Shown here: positions 46,903-56,053 of the stretch, one piece after another
Position numbering within the stretch: position 1 is the stretch's first letter
How the letters are laid out: each line of letters begins with the position of its first letter
Assembly: GCF_001298465.1 (NCBI RefSeq)
Contig: NZ_CP012541.1
Span: 558,001-622,000, forward strand
Length of the DNA: 64,000 bases
Direction of reading: 5' to 3'
Source: Campylobacter concisus
GTDB taxonomy: Bacteria > Campylobacterota > Campylobacteria > Campylobacterales > Campylobacteraceae
The notes under the pieces: model-generated
Database searches by the model: none
The model's input: the letters and a program-made list of their open reading frames with translations, nothing else
What the model was told of the DNA's origin: nothing
Made by a program: the position numbers and the translations under genes

Positions 46903-46914
46903 GTATTATAATAC
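46903..46914. promoter_or_regulatory. Shared palindromic -10 region for two divergent genes
   Basis: GTATTATAATAC is a 12-base palindrome that reads TATAAT on both strands. It is 34 bases before the NlpE-like start and 40 bases before the stomatin start, so opposing promoters may overlap here. Confidence 0.4.
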
Positions 46915-46951
46915 TTAAGAAAATAACAAATTATAAATTAAAGGAGTAAAA

Positions 46952-47866
46952 ATGCAAATCGAAGCATTTGGCGTTTTAGTCGTAGTTCTGGTTATCTTTG
47001 CGTTCTTGTTTTTAAAGGCTGGTATCAAGATCGTCTCACAAGCTGATAATCTACTCATCGAGCGACTTGGTAAATTCCATAAAGTGCTTGACGGCGGATT
47101 TCACATAATCATACCATTTGTCGATCAAATAAGAGCGATAATCACCGTAAAAGAGCAGCTTGTAGACATCACAAAACAGCAAGTCATCACAAAAGATAAC
47201 GTAAACATAAGCGTCGATGGTATCGTCTTTTTAAAGGTTTTTGATGCAAAAATGGCAGTTTATAATGTCGATAACTACAAGCGTGCCATTGCAAATTTAG
47301 CCATGACTACGCTTCGTGGCGAGATAGGCGCGATGAATCTTGACGATACACTAAGCTCACGTGACCGCCTAAATGCCGCACTTCAAGTGGCTCTTGGCGA
47401 CGCTGCTGGCAACTGGGGCGTAAAGATCATGCGTGTAGAAATTTCTGAAATTTCTGTCCCACTTGGCATCGAAGAGGCGATGAATATGCAGATGAAAGCC
47501 GAGCGTGAAAAACGTGCGATCGAGCTAAAAGCATTGGCTGAAAAAGAGGCACTAATACGCAATGCCGAAGCACTAAAACAAGAAAAAGTGCTTCAAGCAG
47601 AGGCGATAGAGCGTATGGCTGATGCGAAAAAATACGAACAAATCGCTATCGCAACGGCTCAAAAAGAGGCCATGGATATGATAAATGATAGTATGAGCAA
47701 AAACGCAAATGCAGCAGAATTTTTGCTCGCTCGCGATAGAGTCGGGGCATTTAGCGAGCTGGCTAAAAATAGCTCAAAAGATAAAATTTTGGTCCCTTAT
47801 GAGGCAACTGAGCTTATTGGCTCCCTTAGTGTTTTGAAAAATTTCCTAGCTAAGGATAAGGCGTGA
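46952..47866 (+). CDS. SPFH/stomatin-like membrane protein (QmcA type)
   Basis: 304 residues: one N-terminal membrane helix (about 5-24), an SPFH/band-7 domain (about 25-190) with ERLGKFHKVLDGGFHIIIPF, then a coiled coil rich in Ala, Glu and Lys (about 190-250). Stomatins form oligomeric rings that organise membrane microdomains or regulate proteases. Paired with nfeD by a 4-base overlap, the standard arrangement. Confidence 0.92.
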   Translation: MQIEAFGVLVVVLVIFAFLFLKAGIKIVSQADNLLIERLGKFHKVLDGGFHIIIPFVDQIRAIITVKEQLVDITKQQVITKDNVNISVDGIVFLKVFDAKMAVYNVDNYKRAIANLAMTTLRGEIGAMNLDDTLSSRDRLNAALQVALGDAAGNWGVKIMRVEISEISVPLGIEEAMNMQMKAEREKRAIELKALAEKEALIRNAEALKQEKVLQAEAIERMADAKKYEQIAIATAQKEAMDMINDSMSKNANAAEFLLARDRVGAFSELAKNSSKDKILVPYEATELIGSLSVLKNFLAKDKA

Positions 47867-48255
47867 TCAGCCCTTTTATAATGATAGCAATCGGTGTGGT
47901 TTTATGCATCACCGAGTTTATCTTTTTTTCATTTTATTTGCTATTTTTTGGCATAGCTTTTATCGTAGTTGGAGCTATAAATTTTGGTTTTAGTTTTGCT
48001 TGGAGCTATCAAATTTTAATTACAGCAGCGATTGCGATCGTGCTCCTTGTGCTTTTAAAAGCGCCGTTAAAGAGTAAATTTATGTCCAGAAAAGAGAGCT
48101 TTAACGAGGAATTTTTAGACGAAGCCGGCGTTGGCGAGATCAGAGAAAATATGGTCTATTTCAAAGGTACACTTTGGAAATATGACGGAAATTTAGCTAA
48201 CGGAGAGAAGGTGACGGTTCTTGGCACCAAAGGTGACAAGGTGATATTAAAATAA
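47863..48255 (+). CDS. NfeD-family protein (short, no protease domain)
   Basis: 130 residues: two to three N-terminal membrane helices (about 2-65) and a C-terminal OB-fold (about 78-130) with GVGEIRENMVYFKGTLWK and KVTVLGTKGDKVILK. Partner of the upstream stomatin. The ClpP-like domain of long NfeD is absent. GTG start overlapping the previous stop. Confidence 0.9.
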   Translation: MISPFIMIAIGVVLCITEFIFFSFYLLFFGIAFIVVGAINFGFSFAWSYQILITAAIAIVLLVLLKAPLKSKFMSRKESFNEEFLDEAGVGEIRENMVYFKGTLWKYDGNLANGEKVTVLGTKGDKVILK

Positions 48256-48277
48256 AAGTGCCTTTTTGGCACTTTTA
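48253..48277. terminator. Strong bidirectional terminator between nfeD and the metal-binding lipoprotein
   Basis: Stem TAAAAGTGCC / GGCACTTTTA with loop TTTTT, placed exactly between the two convergent stops. T-rich tracts follow on both strands. Confidence 0.85.
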
Positions 48278-48490
48278 CTATTTTGCGCGAGCTGGGCAGC
48301 CTGCTGGCATTTGCTCATGCATCGCCCCTTGCATGCCATGATGTGGGCAGCTTGGCATATTTTCTTGCATCATTTTTTGATGATGAGCACATCCGCAACT
48401 TGCACCTTGAAGCCCTGCTGGCTTTGGCTCGTTTTTAGCACAACCAACCAAAAATAGTCCGCAAATAACGGCAAATACTATCTTTTTCAT
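48278..48490 (-). CDS. Small His/Met/Cys-rich lipoprotein
   Basis: 70 residues. Lipobox LVGC (Cys17). After a short linker, 40 residues contain six His, seven Met and four Cys, in patterns such as CGCAHHQKMM, CPHHGM and MHEQM, typical of soft-metal (copper or silver) or nickel binding. GGAGCAAGTT precedes the ATG at 48490; the frame continues 9 codons upstream without need. No transporter is adjacent. Predicted periplasmic metal buffer; function is inference. Confidence 0.75.
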   Translation of the reverse strand: MKKIVFAVICGLFLVGCAKNEPKPAGLQGASCGCAHHQKMMQENMPSCPHHGMQGAMHEQMPAGCPARAK

Positions 48491-48622
48491 AACTTGCTCC
48501 TTTAAAGAATTTCTCACATTTTAGCCTTTAAAAATTAATTTTTCATAACGCTTGATTTATCATATTTAAAAGCATTTTTGGCTAAACTCTCGCCCAAAAA
48601 TAAGCAAAATAAAAGGTTAAAT

Positions 48623-49669
48623 TTGAAAAGACTTAGTGTAAATGAAGCCATCGATCTTATAGAAAATGCACCGCTTCACGAGCTTGGCAAGATGGCGCTA
48701 GCTAGAAAAAAAGAGCTTCATCCAGAAGGCATTACGACCTTCATCGTAGATCGCAACATCAACTATACAAATGTTTGCTGGGTGGATTGTAAATTTTGCG
48801 CATTTTACCGCCACGCAAAAGAAGAAGACGCTTATGTGCTAAGTTTTGAGGAGATCGGCAAGAAGATCGAGGAGCTAATCGCCATTGGTGGTACGCAAAT
48901 TTTATTTCAAGGTGGCGTTCATCCAAAGCTAGAGATCGAGTGGTACGAGGAGCTTGTAAGCTACATCAGCAAGCACTATCCAAGCATCACGATACATGGC
49001 TTTTCTGCCGTTGAGATCGACTACATCGCAAGAGTTTCAAAAATTTCTACAAAAGAGGTCTTAAGACGCCTAAACGAAAAGGGCTTATACTCGATGCCAG
49101 GGGCTGGAGCGGAGATTTTAAGCGATAGAGTGCGTGACATCATCGCCCCAAAAAAATGCGACACCGCAGACTGGCTTCGCATACACAAAGAGGCGCACGA
49201 GCTTGGCATGAAAACGACTGCCACGATGATGTTTGGCACGGTTGAGAGCACTCGCGAGATCGTAGAGCACTGGGAGCACGTCAGAAATTTACAAGATGAA
49301 ACGGCTGGATTTAGGGCATTTATACTTTGGAGCTTTCAAGGGCTAAATACAAAGCTCATGCAGGAATTCCCAGAGATCAAAAAGCAAAGCTCAAACGTCT
49401 ATCTAAGACTTCTTGCGGTCTCAAGGCTCTTTTTGGATAACTTTAAAAATATCCAAAGCAGCTGGGTCACGCAGGGCAGCTACGTTGGTCAGCTAGCGCT
49501 TCTTTTTGGCGCAAACGACCTTGGCAGCACAATGATGGAAGAAAACGTCGTAAAAGCCGCAGGAGCGAGCTTTAGGATGAATCAAGATCAGATGATCGAG
49601 CTTATAAAAGATGTCGGAGAAATCCCAGCTAAGCGCAACACAAACTACGATATTTTGGAGAAATTTTAG
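48623..49669 (+). CDS. mqnC: Cyclic dehypoxanthinyl futalosine synthase
   Basis: Radical SAM enzyme of the futalosine route to menaquinone. About 348 residues from a TTG at 48623 (AAAAGG six bases upstream); another TTG at 48578 would add 15 residues. The radical SAM cluster motif CWVDCKFCAFYR (CxxxCxxC) and a GGTQILFQGG stretch fit MqnC, and a GVHPKLEIEWYEEL segment distinguishes it from MqnE. Menaquinone is the electron carrier for the haoC and norZ products. One base before the M16 gene. Confidence 0.9.
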   Translation: MKRLSVNEAIDLIENAPLHELGKMALARKKELHPEGITTFIVDRNINYTNVCWVDCKFCAFYRHAKEEDAYVLSFEEIGKKIEELIAIGGTQILFQGGVHPKLEIEWYEELVSYISKHYPSITIHGFSAVEIDYIARVSKISTKEVLRRLNEKGLYSMPGAGAEILSDRVRDIIAPKKCDTADWLRIHKEAHELGMKTTATMMFGTVESTREIVEHWEHVRNLQDETAGFRAFILWSFQGLNTKLMQEFPEIKKQSSNVYLRLLAVSRLFLDNFKNIQSSWVTQGSYVGQLALLFGANDLGSTMMEENVVKAAGASFRMNQDQMIELIKDVGEIPAKRNTNYDILEKF

Positions 49670-50899
49670 ATGAAAATTTTAGATATCAATGTAAAAAATA
49701 TAAAAATCCCGGTCGTTTTCGAAAGCTCAAAAGCGATGCCAGTAGTGAGCCTCAGACTTGTTTTTAAAGCAGCTGGTAGCTCTCAAAATGGTAAGCTAGC
49801 AGGCCTAGCTAGGCTAAGCGCAAATTTACTAAACGAGGGCGATATAAAGCTAGGCTCGGCTAAATTTGCCAAAGAGCTTGAGGTGCGGGCGATTAGCCTA
49901 AATGCAAGCTGCGGCTTTGAGACATTTTGCATCGATCTAAACTGCCTAAAAGAACATTTTGCCTTTGCGTGCGGCAAGCTAAAAGAGCTACTACTCGCTC
50001 CAAATTTAACAGATGAGATCCTAAATAGGTGCAAGACCGTCACTCTTGGCGAGATCGCGGCAAATGAAAACGACTTTGACTACGTGGCAAGGCAAGGGCT
50101 TTTTGAGATTTTATACCCAAAAAGCGTGCTTGCTCAGCCAAGTATCGGCACTAAAAAGAGCATTAAAGCTATAACGCTTGAAGACGTGAGGAAATTTTTA
50201 AACGAGCACTTAGACCTTTCAAATTTGCTCTGTGTGCTTGGTGGCGACATCGACGAGAGGCAGACAAAAGAGCTTGCTAGCGTTTTAGAAATTTTAAAAC
50301 CTGGCAAGGTGCGAAAGCTAGAGCGCTTTAGCCCAAGCAACAAATGTGAAACCAGCGAGATCATAAGGCAAAGCGAGCAGGCATATATCTACTTTGGTGC
50401 GCCGTTTAATGTAAAACCTGAAGAGAAATATAAGGTGGCAGTGGCGACATTTATCCTAGGCGAGGGTGGCTTTGGCTCGAGGCTCATGGAGGAGATCCGC
50501 GTGAAAAGAGGGCTTGCATACAGCGCCTACGCTAGAAATTTACTAAATCTCTCTTACAGCCAGCTTTATGGCTACATGCAGACAAAAAATGAGAAAAAAG
50601 ATGAGGCCATCGCTGTTATAAAAGAGGAAATTTTAAAATTTAGTAAAAAAGGCGTTAGCAAGGCCGAGCTTGAGCAGGCGAAGAAATTTTTGCTTGGTTC
50701 GTTGCCACTTAGACTTGAGACGCTATTTAAGCGCCTTGACATCGCGCAGGGCGAGTTTTATGAGCATGGCGAGCTTGGGGCATTTTTAAAGGATTTGGAT
50801 AAAATTTCAGCCCTTTCACTAAGCGAGCTAAATAGCTTCATAAAAGCCCACGCAGAGATCAATCAGCTAAGTTTTTGCGTTTTAAAAAATGAAATTTGA
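49670..50899 (+). CDS. M16-family protein without the zinc motif
   Basis: 409 residues, two M16 half-domains. The zinc site HxxEH that should lie near residue 50 is replaced (LSANLLNEGD), so it is probably not a protease on its own. The C-half keeps the substrate-side features: GEGGFGSRLMEEIRVKRGLAYSAYA near 263-287 includes the conserved Arg and Tyr pair. M16B enzymes often work as an active/inactive pair; no active partner is in the window. It overlaps recG by 11 bases. Confidence 0.85.
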   Translation: MKILDINVKNIKIPVVFESSKAMPVVSLRLVFKAAGSSQNGKLAGLARLSANLLNEGDIKLGSAKFAKELEVRAISLNASCGFETFCIDLNCLKEHFAFACGKLKELLLAPNLTDEILNRCKTVTLGEIAANENDFDYVARQGLFEILYPKSVLAQPSIGTKKSIKAITLEDVRKFLNEHLDLSNLLCVLGGDIDERQTKELASVLEILKPGKVRKLERFSPSNKCETSEIIRQSEQAYIYFGAPFNVKPEEKYKVAVATFILGEGGFGSRLMEEIRVKRGLAYSAYARNLLNLSYSQLYGYMQTKNEKKDEAIAVIKEEILKFSKKGVSKAELEQAKKFLLGSLPLRLETLFKRLDIAQGEFYEHGELGAFLKDLDKISALSLSELNSFIKAHAEINQLSFCVLKNEI

Positions 50900-52706
50900 A
50901 GCAAGCGATAGAGCAAAACTTCTAAAAATAGGCGTGCTTAGCCTGCTTGACCTTGCTCTCGTGCTACCAAAGGGCTTTGAGGATACGACGATCGCTAAGA
51001 GCCCAAGAGAAGGGCAGGTCTGCATAAATGTAAAGATCACCTCACTCGCCTCGCGCCCTGGCATGCTAACGGCGCTTGCCTTTTGTGAGCAGTGGCAAAG
51101 TAGCATAAAGATCGTCATTTTTAATGCAAAGTCCTGGCACTATGGCGCTTTTAAGACAGGCAAAGAGATGGCGATATATGGGCTTTGCTCCTACGCCTTT
51201 GGCTCGTGGCAGATAGTAAATCCAAAAATTACCACAAAAATAGGTCAGATCGTGCCTAAATTTAAGACCGAGCTAAAAGATGAGGAAGTCAAAAAACTTG
51301 TTTTAAAATATATAAATTTACAAAATTTACTGGCTGAGGGCTTAAGTGAGCGAGAGGCTAAATTTCTAGCTGAGCTGCAAAGACTAGACGAGCAAAGTGT
51401 ACAAATTTTATACCGCCTAAAAAACGATAATGAGGGCGTGCAGATCTTAAAATTTGTAGAAATTTTTAACTACATAAAAAAGCTAAGTGCCAAAAAAATC
51501 TACTTTAAAAGTCCTAAAATAGAGCTTTTTGATATAAGCTCTTGGCTTAAAAGCTTGCCATTTACGCCGACAAACGACCAACTAAATGCTATAAACGACA
51601 TCAGAGACGACCTTGGTGCTGTGCAGGCAAAAAGACGCGTGATAATGGGTGACGTGGGAAGTGGCAAGACGCTAGTGATCCTAGCAGCAGCACTCAGCGT
51701 CTATCCACAAAGTACCATTTTGATGGCGCCAACAAGCATCTTAAGTGAGCAAATTTATAATGAAGCAAAGAGGCTTTTGCCTGCTTTTATGAATGTGATG
51801 CTGGTGCGAAGCGGGGAGAAAAAGATAGACTTTAGCGGGGTAAATTTGATCATCGGTACGCATGCGCTGCTCTTTCACGAGCTGCCAAACTCGCCACTTG
51901 TCATGGTCGATGAGCAGCACCGCTTTGGCTCAAATCAGCGCAAAAAGATAGAGGAGCTTGCCTCAAACGAGGAGGAGCGAGCAAATTTCGTGCAGTTTTC
52001 AGCTACACCTATACCAAGGACGCTAAGTTTAATTCAGTCTGAGATCGTAAATTTTAGCTTTTTAAAGCAGATGCCGTTTAAGAAAAATATAACGAGCCAA
52101 ATTTTAGGCGCTAGCGAGTTTGGCTACCTGCTCGCTCACATCAAAAAGCAGCTTGCGGGCGGCTTTCAAGTAGCCATCATCTATCCGCTAGTTGAGAGCA
52201 GCGAGAGTTCAAACTACCAAAGTCTAAGCGAGGCGCAGGGCTTTTGGCTAAAGAATTTCAAAAATGTCTTCGTCACGCACGGCAAGGACAAAGAAAAAGA
52301 GGAAATTTTAAGGAGATTTAGAGAAGAGGGCGAAATTTTGCTCTCAACCACTGTTGTTGAGGTTGGGATCTCGCTGCCAAGGCTAAATACGATAGTGATC
52401 GTGGGTGCTGAGCGGCTAGGGCTTGCCACGCTTCATCAGCTGCGCGGCAGAGTAGGGCGAAACGGTGGCGATGGATACTGCTTTTTATTTACCAAGCTAA
52501 AAGAGGCGCCAACAAGACTAAAAGAATTTTGTGCGACAAATGACGGCTTTAAGGTGGCCGAGCTTGATCTTAAAAACCGACAAAGTGGTGACATACTAAA
52601 CGGCTTTGTCCAGCATGGAGCGACATTTAACTTCTACGACTACGAGGATGATATCACACAGGCTGCAAAGGCTAGAGTGGCGGCACTTGCTAAAAATAAT
52701 GCCTAG
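50889..52706 (+). CDS. recG: ATP-dependent DNA helicase RecG
   Basis: Branch-migration helicase that reverses stalled forks. It is 605 residues, about 90 shorter than E. coli RecG, with a reduced N-terminal wedge domain. Walker A GDVGSGKT is near 254, the DEQH box is in VMVDEQHRFGSNQR near 340, SATPIPRT near 375 and GRVGRNGGDGYC near 520. The ATG overlaps the end of the M16 gene. Confidence 0.93.
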   Translation: MKFEASDRAKLLKIGVLSLLDLALVLPKGFEDTTIAKSPREGQVCINVKITSLASRPGMLTALAFCEQWQSSIKIVIFNAKSWHYGAFKTGKEMAIYGLCSYAFGSWQIVNPKITTKIGQIVPKFKTELKDEEVKKLVLKYINLQNLLAEGLSEREAKFLAELQRLDEQSVQILYRLKNDNEGVQILKFVEIFNYIKKLSAKKIYFKSPKIELFDISSWLKSLPFTPTNDQLNAINDIRDDLGAVQAKRRVIMGDVGSGKTLVILAAALSVYPQSTILMAPTSILSEQIYNEAKRLLPAFMNVMLVRSGEKKIDFSGVNLIIGTHALLFHELPNSPLVMVDEQHRFGSNQRKKIEELASNEEERANFVQFSATPIPRTLSLIQSEIVNFSFLKQMPFKKNITSQILGASEFGYLLAHIKKQLAGGFQVAIIYPLVESSESSNYQSLSEAQGFWLKNFKNVFVTHGKDKEKEEILRRFREEGEILLSTTVVEVGISLPRLNTIVIVGAERLGLATLHQLRGRVGRNGGDGYCFLFTKLKEAPTRLKEFCATNDGFKVAELDLKNRQSGDILNGFVQHGATFNFYDYEDDITQAAKARVAALAKNNA

Positions 52707-52781
52707 TTGCTTTTAATTTAACTTAAATTTTTGATTTGATTTTGTTGGCTTTAAAATTTAGCGGAGTAAATTTTAATAAAA

Positions 52782-52988
52782 TTATTTTTCTACTCTATGT
52801 TCTTTGCATACATTCTCGCATGGTATGCCGTCACGATCACGATCAAACCCACTGCGTCCGCATTTTCTTAGATAGTGATATGCCTCTTCGCAACTTTTCA
52901 TCTCTTTGCAGTAGCGTTTAGAACAATCAAATTTATCCGCCGCGTTTGCCATCAATGCAAAAAATAAAATCAAAACTACTTTTTTCAT
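52782..52988 (-). CDS. Secreted excalibur-domain protein
   Basis: 68 residues with a signal peptide (ends near MANA, residue 15). The mature part is an excalibur calcium-binding domain with DRDRDGIPCENVC near 51-63 and cysteines in CSKRYCKEMKSCEEA. The family binds Ca2+ in secreted nucleases and surface proteins. GGAGT precedes the ATG at 52988; a longer frame to 53042 lacks support. Function unknown. Confidence 0.82.
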   Translation of the reverse strand: MKKVVLILFFALMANAADKFDCSKRYCKEMKSCEEAYHYLRKCGRSGFDRDRDGIPCENVCKEHRVEK

Positions 52989-53025
52989 TTTTACTCCAAA
53001 GGCAGTATTAAATAAGAAAAATAAT

Positions 53026-53062
53026 ACAAAAAGCGCTCTCAAAAGAATTTCTCTTTTGAGAG
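53026..53062 (-). terminator. Rho-independent terminator of the ABC importer operon
   Basis: On the reverse strand a 10-base stem CTCTCAAAAG / CTTTTGAGAG is followed by CGCTTTTTG, just after the ATPase stop at 53070. Confidence 0.75.
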
Positions 53063-53069
53063 TATAAAT

Positions 53070-53843
53070 TTAAAGAGGATATGTTAAACAGCACTCTCTT
53101 TTTACTTCGTCGATGTAGCTCACGTTTAAATTTAGTCCGTAAAGCTTGCTTAAATTTTCGCTTCTGATGATCTCATCAACCGTGCCAAATCCAACCTCGC
53201 CATCACCCTTTACAAGTGCTACATATCCGCCAAGAAGTACGGCAAAGTCAGGGTTGTGAGTGGTTAGCACGACTGAGTAGCCAATCTCTTTTAGCCACTT
53301 GAGTGTGCGTAAAAATTTATACTGGTTGCCGTAGTCAAGCGCGCTCGTTGGCTCGTCAAATATGATCATTTTTGGTTGCGCAGCCATCGCACGAGCGATC
53401 ATACACATCTGCTTTTGACCGCCACTCATTTGAGTGATAAATTTCTCTTCAAGGTGCTCGATCTCAAGCTTTTTGGTGTAAATTCTAGCGATCTCCTCAT
53501 CCTCTTTGCTAGGTCTTGCAAAGATGCCAAGGTGCGCCGCGCGTCCCATTGTTATAAATTCGAGTCCAGTGTAGTCATACTCGGTAACCTCGCTTTGAGC
53601 GACATACGCCATGATCTTAGCGCGCTCTTTGTTGCTTAGGCTATCAACGTTTTTGCCATCAAGGAAAATTTCTCCAGAAACTGGCTTTAGCGAGCCACTT
53701 ATCAAGCCTAGGGTTGTTGATTTGCCAGCTCCATTTCGACCAAGAATGGTTAAAATCTCACCTGCACCTATCTTTAAATTTACATTTTCTAGTTTGCCAG
53801 CCCCATTTGGGTAGCTAAAGTTTAAATTTCTAACTTCAAGCAT
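53070..53843 (-). CDS. ABC transporter ATPase, iron-siderophore/B12/metal-chelate type
   Basis: 257 residues. Walker A GRNGAGKST near 36-44, signature MSGGQKQMCMIA near 142, Walker B MIIFDEPTSALD near 163 and switch TTHNPD near 197. FecE/FhuC type. The ATG at 53843 overlaps the permease stop (a GTG one codon earlier is possible). Last of the three-gene importer operon. Confidence 0.92.
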   Translation of the reverse strand: MLEVRNLNFSYPNGAGKLENVNLKIGAGEILTILGRNGAGKSTTLGLISGSLKPVSGEIFLDGKNVDSLSNKERAKIMAYVAQSEVTEYDYTGLEFITMGRAAHLGIFARPSKEDEEIARIYTKKLEIEHLEEKFITQMSGGQKQMCMIARAMAAQPKMIIFDEPTSALDYGNQYKFLRTLKWLKEIGYSVVLTTHNPDFAVLLGGYVALVKGDGEVGFGTVDEIIRSENLSKLYGLNLNVSYIDEVKRECCLTYPL

Positions 53844-54850
53844 CACGCAACCTTTTTATTTCGCCATAAAACCCAGACGAAAAATACTGTGCCGATAAAG
53901 CCGGTAAGTACGCCAAGAGGCACTTCGCTCACGCTTATGCTACGAGCTAATGTATCTACAAATAGTAAAAACATCGCACCCATAAATATGCTTGCTGGCA
54001 TGCTTTTTATGTTGTTTGCACCAACTAGCATACGCGCTAAGTGAGGCATGAGAAGTCCCACCCAAGCGACTATACCGCTTATGCAGACGCTGCAGGCTGT
54101 AAGAAGCGTAGCGCAGATGATGATGACAGCGCGCTCAAAAGCCACATTTACGCCTAGTCTTGCCGCACTCTCGTCGCCAAGAGAGAGCAAATTTATACGC
54201 CAGCTCATGGCTATTAGCAAAACGGCGCAGATGATCATCACTGGGGCGATGTATATTAAGTTATCGCTATCAAGCTTAGCAAGGCTACCAAGCTGCCAAT
54301 AAACAATGTCAGGTAGCTTTGTCTCAGGGTCTGCGACATATTTTAAAAAGCCGATTATTGAACCCATGAGGCCACTTACGATGATACCAGAAAGAACCAG
54401 CATAAGCGTGCTCGTGCGCCCCATCATCTTAGGTATGGCTAGAGTGATAGCAACGGCTGCTAGGCCAAAGCCAAATGCAAAAGCCTGCACCCAAAATAGC
54501 GATAGATCAAAGATGATCGCAGTGGCAGCTCCCACGCAAGCACCAGCCGAGACGCCTAGAAGATCAGGGCTTACTAGCTGGTTCTTAAAGACGCCTTGAT
54601 AGGCAGCACCGCTCACGCTAAGAGCGGCACCGACTAAAATGGCTGCAATGATGCGAGGTATGCGCAAATTTTCTATCACGTTTGTGATGTTACTAGCTGC
54701 CCCATCGCCAAAGCCAAAGCCGTGAGCTAGCACGCTAAAGACATCGCTAAAAGGTATATAAAACCTACCAACGCCAAGTGCGACAAATGCGCAAATAAGC
54801 GTCAGTATGGCTAAAAATATAGCAACTAATGAAAAATTTGCGTTTTTCAT
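53843..54850 (-). CDS. ABC transporter permease, FecCD family
   Basis: 335 residues, about ten membrane helices. Typical family segments: RIPRIIAAILVGAALSVSGAAYQ near 67-89, and GIVAWVGLLMPHLARMLVG near 256-274, the coupling region for the ATPase. The single gene implies a homodimer. Lies 4 bases after the binding-protein gene. Confidence 0.93.
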   Translation of the reverse strand: MKNANFSLVAIFLAILTLICAFVALGVGRFYIPFSDVFSVLAHGFGFGDGAASNITNVIENLRIPRIIAAILVGAALSVSGAAYQGVFKNQLVSPDLLGVSAGACVGAATAIIFDLSLFWVQAFAFGFGLAAVAITLAIPKMMGRTSTLMLVLSGIIVSGLMGSIIGFLKYVADPETKLPDIVYWQLGSLAKLDSDNLIYIAPVMIICAVLLIAMSWRINLLSLGDESAARLGVNVAFERAVIIICATLLTACSVCISGIVAWVGLLMPHLARMLVGANNIKSMPASIFMGAMFLLFVDTLARSISVSEVPLGVLTGFIGTVFFVWVLWRNKKVA

Positions 54851-54854
54851 AATC

Positions 54855-55910
54855 TTACTTGCTGCTACCGTCTGGATTTAGAGCTTTTAAGATATAGCCA
54901 TACTCTTTGTCACTAAGATCGTGATTTAAAAACTCTTTATAAAACTCTTTTGTTTTTACTTTCATATCGACATCTTTAAATAGATCTGGTTGGATAGTTT
55001 TTGCTGCCCATAAAATTTGAAGAATGCTTTCAGCACCATATCTATCCCAGCTCCATACACCTTTTGGGTTGCCGTAAATTTTGCCGTTTTTAACAGCGTT
55101 TGAGCCAGAGAATGCGGGGTGCTCTTTTATCTTTTTGATCTGTGCGTCTGTGTCATTGCCGCCAACGATGATGATATCAGGGTTTGCATTGATGATCTCT
55201 TCAGCGCTAACTTCGATCATAAAACCCTCAGTATTGATAGCATTTACGCCGCCACCTAGCTTGATCCAAGTGTTTTGGATAGTGTTTGTGCCATCAACTT
55301 TTAGCAAATTTGCGCCACCAAGCAAGTGAAGTACTTTTGGACGTTTAGCGTCAGGGATGTTTTTTGTTCTTGCTGTTACAAACTCAGAGTTATCGTGGAT
55401 TTTATTAGCAAGTTTTTCAGCTTTTTTTCTAGCATCATCAGTGCCTATGACTTCAGCTGTTGCATAGATGCTTTTCTCCATGTCTGGATAGTCTCTAAAG
55501 ATCAAATTTACCGCGCTAAAGCCATTTTTGATAAGTTCATCTTGAAAATTTTTGTTATACACTATGATAACGTCAGGTGCAAGTTTAACAAGCTCTTCGA
55601 TCTGAAGGTCTTTGCCATTTAGTGCGGCTGGTAAATTTTTAAGTTTTGGATAGACGTGCTCAAACCACTTGTTGTTTTTGATCAGATCGGTTGTGGCTAC
55701 AACCTTATCCATACCGCCAAGTGCTAGGATGATCTCGTTGTTTGCATTCCACAGTGCAGCGATCTTCTCAACTTTTTCTGGGACGCTTACTTTTACGCCT
55801 TGCATATCGGTTATGCTTCTTGCAGACTCAGCTGCGTTTAGGCTAAGAGCCATAAATAGTGAAGCAACAAGGCTAAATTTGGTTACTTTATGCATAAAAT
55901 TTGTTTGCAT
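54855..55910 (-). CDS. Substrate-binding protein of the metal-chelate ABC importer
   Basis: 351 residues with a signal peptide ending near LNAAES (about residue 27 from the ATG at 55910; a start five codons later is equally good). Class III binding-protein fold: ITDMQGVKVSVPEKVEKI, then EELVKLAPDVIIVYN and NPDIIIVGGND. Ligand could be a ferric chelate, heme, cobalamin or a nickel chelate; the sequence does not decide. It has no lipobox, so it is soluble in the periplasm. Confidence 0.88.
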   Translation of the reverse strand: MQTNFMHKVTKFSLVASLFMALSLNAAESARSITDMQGVKVSVPEKVEKIAALWNANNEIILALGGMDKVVATTDLIKNNKWFEHVYPKLKNLPAALNGKDLQIEELVKLAPDVIIVYNKNFQDELIKNGFSAVNLIFRDYPDMEKSIYATAEVIGTDDARKKAEKLANKIHDNSEFVTARTKNIPDAKRPKVLHLLGGANLLKVDGTNTIQNTWIKLGGGVNAINTEGFMIEVSAEEIINANPDIIIVGGNDTDAQIKKIKEHPAFSGSNAVKNGKIYGNPKGVWSWDRYGAESILQILWAAKTIQPDLFKDVDMKVKTKEFYKEFLNHDLSDKEYGYILKALNPDGSSK

Positions 55911-55977
55911 ATTTTTTCCTTTATTTTTGAAGTATAAACATGTATGTTAATAATATTTATATTAATTCTATGTAAAT

Positions 55978-56009
55978 TTTGCATATACATTATGAAGAAT
56001 TTGCATATA
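55978..56009. promoter_or_regulatory. Direct repeat TTTGCATATA spaced 22 bases
   Basis: Two exact copies of TTTGCATATA (55978-55987 and 56000-56009) start 22 bases apart, about two helical turns, in the gap between the importer operon and norZ. This arrangement suits a tandem protein-binding site. An AT-rich stretch at about 55944-55967 (ATGTTAATAATATTTATA) could be a Fur-type element for the importer. Confidence 0.4.
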
Positions 56010-56053
56010 TTGTAAATTCTTATAAAACTAATGGGATAAATTCTCTCCTTTTA

